This document shows positions 56,439-64,000 of a stretch of 64,000 bases of DNA, piece by piece. How positions within the stretch are numbered: the first letter of the stretch is position 1; each line of letters starts with the position of its first letter. The translations under genes and the position numbers were made by a program. Under the pieces are notes generated by a model. That model did not search any database. It was not told where the DNA came from and worked only from the letters and a program-made list of their open reading frames with translations. This DNA is from Microbotryomycetes sp. JL201 (lineage: Eukaryota > Basidiomycota > Microbotryomycetes), in contig JAQYUZ010000022.1 in NCBI GenBank assembly GCA_033819885.1, forward strand, positions 62,001-126,000, in the 5' to 3' direction.

Positions 56439-56695
56439 GTCTCGTGCAGACACCCGATAGTGCGCGTGCGAATCGAGCAAGCGAGACCGTGTTGGGCAAC
56501 CGACACGGCTTCGCAGCAAAAACTTGGCGGATCGGATGATGACTTGGTGACGATCGCCACGTGCCCACCTGAACCTCCACATCAACAACACCGAGGCACA
56601 ATCAAGAGCGTCCATTTACAACAGAATGAATGCACTACAACACAAAGCACACAGGCCATGCAACATGAAAAAAAAAGCAAGGTGGACCAGCGAGC

Positions 56696-58454
56696 TTAGT
56701 CATCCAAGTCCAACACCAACCCCTCGACCTCGCTCAATATCAATGACGAATACCTCGTCTGGTGCATCAGACTCGCAAGACTGCCCATGTGCGACTCGTC
56801 TTTGTACAGCTTGAGCCTGACGTCTTGCACACCAACGCCCACGAGCAATAACCGCAGCAAAACGGATTGCGAATATGGCACAAGCTGATCCCGGCCGCCG
56901 GCAATCAACAACCACTTCGGAGGCAACCGAGTAGGATCGATCAGCTCTTTTGCGCCGTACAAAAGGTGCGAAGGACAACTTTGAAGCATCGCGCTTGAAG
57001 ATGGACCGCAGGCGCGTCTCAAAGCAGAGACTTTTGACCGAATCGAAATCAGCTTTCAGTGACACAGACGATGTCAAACACTGTTCAAAGGCGACTCACT
57101 GTCTTCGATCCCTTGTTTTGACTCGAATCTCAACTGCTTGACCACATCCGACACGCCAGAGATGCAGATCATGCCTTGTATCGGCGGCAGTCTCGCCTGC
57201 GCTCCCCAGATCTGACACCGTCTAATGCCGGCAGACACGTCCAAATGTGGCTCAATCTCGTCGCCTTTAAAGTGTGACGAAACGCGCATGAGTTGCTCGT
57301 CACGCGATCTCACGACGGCATCCTGAATCACGGTCAACGAAGCGATGTGCGCGCCTGACCCAAAACCCTGTCCGGCGTCAGACACAAAACCGAGTCAGTG
57401 CTCGTACTGTGCAAATGAAGAAGACGAGACGAGACCCATCTTACCATGACGTGGATTTGCTCGGGATCTCCTCCGTAAATTTTGATTCGTTCGCCGACCC
57501 ATTCGAGCGCCAGTCGTAGATCAGTCACCTGTAACCTCAGAGTGAGCGGCAAAGTTTGAGACAACGCATGATATTTTGGCTAACCATGCCGGGCGTCTTG
57601 ACTTGGCCCCACTGCCTCAGCTGTGGCACAACAACAACAAAGCCCAACCTCCTCAGCCTAAGCGCGACCTGGGCTGCTTTCGACTTTGTCCACCAGGACC
57701 AATTGCCACCTCCAACAAACACGACGACGGGTGCAAAGCTCTTGTGGCTACCGTTTTCCTTGTCCACTTGGCTACTATTGTTGACGGCAAAGTACACGTC
57801 CAACCTTCGACCTTCCGACGCATAAAGAATGTTGTCCTTGATGATTTGCTTCCTGTCTTTGCCGCCCAATATCAAGACTCGACGCAATTGCAAGTCAAAG
57901 AGCAATGGGATAAACTTTGAAGAGACGACATCGCGAAGGACGACAAACGTGTGCAAGGTGACTCTGAACGCCCGTACGGGTGACAATGGCAGGAACAGAA
58001 ACCGAGATGACGGTGGGGCGTCGGCTTGAGCGAGAGATAGATACAGGATCCACATCGTGGCGTAAACTACCGAATGAGTTGGCAGTCAGCATTCGCAATG
58101 GTCACGCATCACGTCACGTGAAAGGCGTCGAGCAAACTGACACAAAAAGACAGTCACCGAAAGCAGCGTCGGCAGTGAAAAGAAGCCGACGATGGGGATC
58201 TGCGTGCGAGCGTCAGTCTTGTTTGATGTGATCGCGTTGCACTGTGAAATCAGAATTTCGACAACGTCGCAGCTGAGCGAACTGACCAGGGACGTGACGG
58301 CGAGGATTGGAAATGCGACAATTGCGACAATGTACGAAGGCCAGAGCAAGACGAGCAGGGGCGTGACAAGCTTGCTAGGACGTCGGCGCGTCGCGGACGC
58401 GACTGCACACGTCGACGACGACGCCGTCGAGGACGACGAGACGGACGCGGGCAT
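56696..58454 (-). CDS. Membrane-anchored alpha/beta-hydrolase-fold protein (ICME-like) with altered nucleophile elbow
   Basis: ATG 58452-58454; stop 56696-56698. Exon 1 (58118-58454) has two hydrophobic helices (LVTPLLVLLWPSYIVAIVAF; FSLPTLLSVTVFLCQF). A 51-nt intron leads to exon 2 (LYATMWILYLSLAQ...). The hydrolase part has RRLDVYFAVNN, VVVFVGGGNWSWWTKSK (oxyanion HGGG-like), LGFVVVVPQLRQWG, DLRLALEWVGERIKIYGGDP and QIHVMGFGSGAHIASL. It continues to PKWLLIAGGRDQLVPYSQS (acid Asp) and LYKDESHMGSL (His). The layout resembles isoprenylcysteine methylesterase-like proteins. The elbow reads GFGSG where GxSxG is expected, placing Gly at the nucleophile. It is either a pseudoenzyme or uses the next Ser. 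Confidence 0.75.
58114..58121. promoter_or_regulatory. TCACGTGA palindrome at a 5' splice site
   Basis: A perfect palindrome overlapping the exon 1/intron 1 border of the hydrolase-fold gene, so it may be a chance occurrence rather than a promoter site. Confidence 0.25.
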
Positions 58455-59704
58455 CTCGCAGCCGCGCGCACAAGCACCTTTGACGCGCCCTGTTGCGAGC
58501 TGCGAAGAGGACGCAGGCGATAATCAGCCCCGGCCAGGTTCAGCGGACCCCCGCCACTGCCAGTGGCAGCCGCCGAGTTGCCAAAATGGTACCTTCATGC
58601 ATGCATGCTGAATTTGGGCTGTACAATTCATGTCAAAGTCGAACGTTGGGGCCGTCCGATCCATGCTTTACTCTCACTTGCTCTCAGGAGACAGCAGCCT
58701 CCTGTCAGATCTGCAACGCGTTCTAAATCCTCCTGGGGCACTGACACAGGTCCATGCATGCACAGTCTGTCTCGAACACGCCTTTTGTACTCGCTTGACG
58801 CGTTTCGAGTACGTGGCCTATGACGAAAATCGAGCCTGCGCAGCCTCGCCAGTGTGTTCGCCGACCCTTGCCACGCCTTCACGACCCGTCCACCTCGATC
58901 TACGACACGGCTCTAGAGCAGTCTCTTTTGTGCTTGACCTGAAGACGCGTGTGACAAGGTCTTGCTTGTGAAGGGTCAGTTAAAGAAGAGCGATTTCCGC
59001 AGCGTTCGAACTGTCGCACAAGGGGCAACACGCAAGCACACCGCCTGGAGTCCACAACACAGCTGGTTGTGAGAGCACTCTCAGCCATCAACTCACTGCT
59101 GGCGCTCCAGACGAGCACAGATGAGCTTGTCAGGTATCGCACCTGTGCGAATTGCCCACGCTTGAAAGCAACGGCTGTAGCTCATTGGCAACGACTGCAT
59201 TGCGGCACAACTGTGCTGGAAACGAAAGAATCTACTTCCAAGCCCGCATAACCGACTGCTGACATCTGTTTGCACCTCGTCCATGCTTCACCAACTACGC
59301 GACCTTGTCGTGCGCGCAGCGATCTGCAGCACAGCTTGAACGCGTCTTTTTCCATCGATTCTTTACAGCTCTCTGTCTGTTTCGTCTTTTCTTCTCGAGT
59401 TATAAACGCTGTAAGTTCCCTCTCCTTCTGTCTCACAAAGCCTGCATACACGCTGCTGCCAATTTTGGAGACAGCCGCTGGGGAAGAAACTCCCCCAAAT
59501 CTTTTGTTCTTTGCTTCGAGGCAATCAAGATGCTGAAACCTTGATCATTATCCCTAGTGCCAATAGACAGACCTTTCAATCTCGCTGGACACCACACCAG
59601 CTGCCGCCATACACGCAGGCAGGTGGCTGTGTCGGGTTTTTCGTCCTATCGCCCCGCATACACTCAAAGCCTAGACGTTACAGAGCCGACATAAAGAGAT
59701 CAGC
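58455..59704. promoter_or_regulatory. Divergent promoter region, no gene
   Basis: A gap of 1.25 kb between the divergent hydrolase-fold and channel genes. It contains ATGCATGC repeats (58597-58608 and 58754-58761). The final 400 bp are pyrimidine-rich, as expected upstream of a well-expressed gene. No ORF with features was recognised. Confidence 0.45.
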
Positions 59705-62700
59705 ATGTCGAACACCGGCAACGCAGCGCAAGCTGCTGTCAGCCAAATTACGGCAGAGTACAACAACAAGCTCAACAAGGTTGCGTAAGTCGACTTGAGC
59801 GGAGGCGGGTTTCGGAGACTGCTGCTTACAGAGAACACGCTCGCAGCCCCGGTGCCGTCGGCATTCAGTTGGGTTTGATGTTTCTCGTCGGCATTGGCGC
59901 CCTGACTGCATTCTCAATTCTGCGGCCAAACAACTCGATGATTTACCAACCAAAGATCAAGTATTCGGAGGATGTGAAACAGCCTCCAAAGCTCGACAAA
60001 GGATTGTTTTCATGGTGTGTTTCGCCATTGCTCTTCATAGGAGACTTTCACCTGAAGTATCGCTTGCATCAGGGTCGCCCCGGTCTTTCGCATTCAGGAA
60101 GCCGAGCTCATGCAAACCGTCGGACTCGATGGAGTCGTGTTCCTCCGCTTCTTGAGGCTCTGCCGCTTAGTGTGCGTACTCTGCAGAGTTTCGAGCCTCA
60201 GTACTTACTGAAAGTTACGTCCTCAGCTTTTTCATTACGGCCGCTCTGACGTGCGCCGTGTTGATTCCCATCAACGTTGCATACAACCTCATGAACGTCA
60301 AATCAGGCAATCGCAACTATTTGTTGATGCTCACAATCTCAAACGTCCGGGGCGAATGGCTTTGGTCAGTTCCCGAGCCCCGTCCACTGAAACTCGTCTG
60401 ACGCTCTTGCACTCACAGGGCTCCCGTCGTAATGACATACTTATTGACGGCTATTGTCATGTTTCTGATGTGAGCTTCAATGCCGAGCTTGCGGAGAACG
60501 AGATCTGACTCTCTTGTTGAATTAGTTGGCGGAACTGGGAACAAGTCTGTCGACTGCGATGGCAATGGTTCCGCAGCGACGAGTATCAGAATATGCTGCA
60601 TGCTCGATCGCTCATTGCAAGTCTTCATGTGCTTTACCATGATCGAAGCTGACCAGCGTACTCACGCAGATCACGCAAGTGCCAAAGCACATGCAAACTG
60701 ATCAAGGTCTGCTGTCGTTGCTGCATAATCCTGGTCAATCGTCATTGTCGATCCCCTACCCAACGACAGCCGTGCACATTGGTCGACGCGTAGGAACCTT
60801 GCCTGAGCTGATCGAGAAGCACCAGGACGCTGTCAGACAACTCGAGTCGGTTTTGACAACGTATTTCAAGGATCCTAACCGTGTCCCGACGAAGCGACCA
60901 ACGAAACGTATCGGTGGCACCCTCGGCCTAGGCGGACAGCAAGTCGATGCCATCGATTATTACACTGAAAAAATTAAACGACTCGAGGACCGCATTGAGA
61001 ACGCTAGGCAACAAATCCATGAACGCAAAGCAGAAAACTATGGTTTCGCTTCATTTGAAACTGTGCCCTTTGCGCATGTCGTCGCGCGCAAACTTCAAGG
61101 CAAACGCAAGAACGGAGCTCATTTTGACTTGGCGCCTGCACCAAAAGACATTATTTGGGACAACATCACAATGTCGGATCACGCCAAGAGCAAAAACAAG
61201 TTTTTCGGCGGATTGTTGTTGATTGTGTTTTGCTTCTTTTACACGATCCCATTGATCGTCGTCTCCTTGCTGGCAAATTTGGCTGCTTTGTGAGTATTGG
61301 CATGCATTCGGATGACTCAAATGTTGCGACTGACACATGTTGATGCGCTGCAGGGGCTCGTTCGTCGGTTTCATCAACACCTGGCAAGACCGGTACCCGG
61401 CTTTGTTCTCGGCGTTCATCGGTATTGTGCCTCCTCTGCTGTCTCTGATTCTGCAGCTGTTACTTCCTGTTGCCATTCGGTGCGTTGCCCGTGATCTTTG
61501 GTGTATTTCGTTCCGCTAACGAATCGCGTTCGCAGATGGATTGCCTCCTTGCAAGGTTCGACGACACATTCGCAGTCAGACAGGATCGTCACTGCTCGAT
61601 ACTCGGCATTCTTGTTCATCACGCAATTCATCATCTTCTCACTTCTGGGTGTCCTGATCCAAATTGGTTCGTCATCTTTCTTGCGCGGAAGAGCTGCCTT
61701 GCTGACGATTGCGCACAGGCATGAAGCTCTACGTCGAGATCGATGGTCGCAAGAGCATTGATGAAATTTGGGACTACATCAAGACAATTCCTGATCAATT
61801 GTGCGTCAGCGCGTCGAGCGATTCAGAGATTCGCAGCGCTAAGTTTGGTCCGCTCCAGCCAATCAACGTACATCATTCAATCCTCGTACTGGTTGACAAT
61901 CTTGCCGCTTCGAGGAGCTTCCGCCCTTTTCGACTTGGCCCAACTCATCTCTCTCGTTTACGTCGGGTTCCGAACCAGAGTGTTTGGTCGAACTCCTCGC
62001 GAGATCAGAGAATGGACGAAACCACCCGAGTTTGACTTTCCAGTTTACTACTCTAATCACATCTTGCTGGTCATCGTCGGCCTCGTGTATGCCCCGCTCG
62101 CGCCCTTGGTTCCTCTCTTTGCCGCTGCGGCGTTCTCGATTTCAGTTTGGGTGTACAAGTACCAGGTGCGTTGTTGCTCTTGCACGTCAAAAGGAGTCTC
62201 CCGCTGACGATTCATGAGCAGCTCATGTACGTGTGTGTGTCTCGCGTAGAGACTGGTGGACGGCTGTGGAACGTGTGCATCAATCGTATCCTATGGGCGT
62301 TGGTACGGGGACCGGACCATGCAAAATCTCTGCATTCGCTAACGATGCGCCACTCTGCAGGTCACAATGCACGTTTTCATGGGCGTTTCGATTTGCTTGC
62401 AGACGAACTACTACTATGCGATCGCGCTTGTTCCTCCGATTATTGCCGTCCTCATCTTCAAGTACTTTTTGGTTCGCCAGTTCGATGACCGCTTCAAGTG
62501 GTACGTGAAGGTGTATCGCTCGTTTGGGCCTCATTTGACTGAACTTTTGCACGCAGGTACATCCCATCCCCAGAAGAGATGGCGGCTAGCGCTCAACATC
62601 ACGCCGACGCCCGCAAGAACCGCCTGATGAAGCGTTTCGGTCACCCGTCTTTGCACGAACCTTTGTTTACTCCGATGCTTCACAAGAAAGTTCAGCACTT

Positions 62701-63769
62701 GTTGCCAACGATTTACAGCGGCAGGATCGGTCAGACCAAGGCCAACATCGAAGGCAAAGTCATTGAACAGAATCAAATCGGAGGATTGACGTTCAACATG
62801 CTCGAACAACACGATTTGATGCTCGATCGCAACGCATATCTGGCTCAAAGGGACGAGGACGCCATGACAGTATCGTCTGCAGCCATCTTGGGCCAGAACA
62901 AAGCGCTCGAGAGCGGCTACGAAGACGACGACTACTTTTCCCAGCGACGTGCCGAGTACATGAAGCACGGCGCAAACCGTTATGGAAGCCAGGCTGGCAC
63001 GCCAGGCGGAGACGCCTTGCTCGGTAACGATGGAAGTCCATATGGCACGCCGATCGGCACGCCAGACGACCTGCCACACGAATTGTCGCGCATGCCTCAA
63101 TCGACTAATTCGCCGTCAGCTTCAACTGATCAGCTGATTCAGTATCCGCCATCGTACTCGTCGCCACAGTCTCGGGCTGGAGCCGTCTATGGGCATGCTC
63201 CACAGCCCAGTCAACAGTCTTTTGGCTCTCGACGGTCGTTTGATATGATGATGAATGCTCAACGACCGGATAACAGAGCGCCTCAGGTCATGTCTGGCCA
63301 CCCTCAACCTTATGGCGGTCAGCCTTTCGTGGCCAGGTCGTCATCTGGTCCCGAACGATCGTTCGCGGCACCTATCGATCATCGAGAAATCTTGCACCAC
63401 GAACAACACTTGCAGCAGCAGCAGCAGCGAAGACACGCTCGCGAACCGTCGCACGGCACGATTCACGAATTCTCACCGGAAGCGGCAAGACCTGTTGCGC
63501 AGTTTGCTGCAGATGGCCAACCGCACCGTTCAAGTCCCGGTCGGTTCCCTCCTCAGGCAGCAACCGTCCCTGCTGCAGTGGCGAATGGGGCTCGTGGCAA
63601 TTCGGGCGTTCTTGACGAATTTGCCGTTCCGGACGGGGGTCAGAGACTAGTCGCATCGTCTGTGCCGGGACCACAACGTGCACAACCGGCACGTCAGCAG
63701 ACTTTGCCTGAGGGCAGACCAAATCCGTCATCACCGCGGACGAGTGCAGACATGTACAGGCAGTTCTAA
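59705..63769 (+). CDS. CSC1/OSCA/TMEM63-type osmosensitive calcium-permeable channel
   Basis: ATG 59705-59707; stop TAA 63767-63769; about twelve exons. The short N-terminus is followed by the first helix (GIQLGLMFLVGIGALTAFSIL), LKRP-like NNSMIYQPK, and two further helices. The cytosolic loop reads QVPKHMQTDQGL, RRVGTLPELIEKHQDAVRQLE, and a helix KIKRLEDRIENARQQI. After it comes PKDIIWDNITMSDHAK, the entry to the DUF221/RSN1_7TM domain with about seven helices: FFGGLLLIVFCFFYTIPLIV, SFVGFINTWQDRYPALFSAF, IVPPLLSLILQLLLPV, the YSNHILLVIVGLVYAPLAPL block and others. The C-terminus is a ~300-residue Gln/Pro/Ser-rich tail. Family members conduct cations on osmotic or mechanical stress in plasma or endomembranes. 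Confidence 0.9.
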
Positions 63770-64000
63770 GAAATGAAATGCTGCCGTCTACCCGACTTCA
63801 ACTGTGAGACAGACACTCTTTTGTTTGTATCGATCATTTACGACCTTGTTCCTTTTCTTTTTTTGCGCCGTTTTCGATAGACACTCGTTTCAGGTGCTCG
63901 CTCGTTGTTTCATCCCATCTATTTTGTCTGTTTTGCATAGAATGTGCATAGACTTTTGACTTTCTGCTTTCTGGATTCCTTCATTAGAAACTCTTCTGTG
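63770..64000. other. 3' flank of the channel gene
   Basis: T-rich sequence with several T runs; probably 3' UTR and downstream region. No gene. Confidence 0.4.

Noticed and set aside
1-64000. tRNA, rRNA, CRISPR arrays, DNA-transposon ends
   Set aside because: I looked for tRNA B-box-like sequences, regular spaced repeats and transposase motifs and saw none that hold up; CRISPR is not expected in a fungus.

Overview
This 64 kb window looks like nuclear DNA of a basidiomycete fungus, probably a compact Pucciniomycotina- or Mixia-like yeast (the lineage is a guess). It is dense with short-intron genes: about 27 are supportable and most introns are 45-90 nt. The products are typical of fungi: a Zn2Cys6 regulator, D-arabinono-lactone oxidase, a CSC1-type channel, GPI-type serine-rich surface proteins and a G-protein alpha subunit. 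An interstitial run of three CCCTAA units fits the TTAGGG telomere type. Intergenic gaps are mostly 60-700 bp, genes lie on both strands, and no operon-like grouping is evident.

Layout. 1-1230: two head-to-head, diverged copies of an unidentified charged, coiled-coil-like ORF (an inverted repeat). 1231-3639: no gene recognised. 3640-10200: VWA-domain protein (-), a conserved fungal protein of unknown role (+), an MFS transporter (-), then a divergent promoter region with two TCACGTGA palindromes, an 8-bp tandem repeat and telomere-like repeats. 10298-16332: a tandem pair of HSPA12-like Hsp70/actin-fold ATPases. 16532-22448: a type II membrane protein built from repeated modules, a disordered protein, a secreted eight-cysteine protein and a DUF202 membrane protein. 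23153-31542 (all -): ALKBH6-like dioxygenase, RlpA/expansin-like protein, GRE2-like reductase, GH31 glycosidase and an SDR. 31837-42639: disordered protein, G-alpha, coiled-coil protein, small membrane protein, otubain-like protease, Zn2Cys6 factor. 42740-44600: broken remains of a Ty3/Gypsy-type LTR element plus a decayed coding-like stretch. 46065-53098: single-pass surface protein, syntaxin, multi-pass membrane protein, histidine-type phosphatase and a 56-residue zinc-finger protein. 54170-63769: ALO1-like oxidase, membrane-anchored alpha/beta-hydrolase-fold protein, and a CSC1/OSCA-type channel.

What stands out. The G-alpha gene has an in-frame TAG with a perfectly G-alpha-like C-terminus continuing beyond it. 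The tandem Hsp70-like genes differ in many intron positions, and one appears to encode its ATP phosphate-loop residues on a 12-nt microexon. At least four introns use GC-AG borders, three of them in the Hsp70-like pair. Two other genes seem to start with 3-nt and 5-nt coding exons. A surface-protein gene has three repeat units, each split by a phase-0 intron at the same codon. The palindrome TCACGTGA occurs seven times, mostly in upstream regions. No single new multi-gene system is evident; the best leads are the G-alpha stop codon and the Hsp70-like pair.

All gene models were made by reading frames and splice signals by eye. Internal exon borders, and starts marked uncertain, are inferences.
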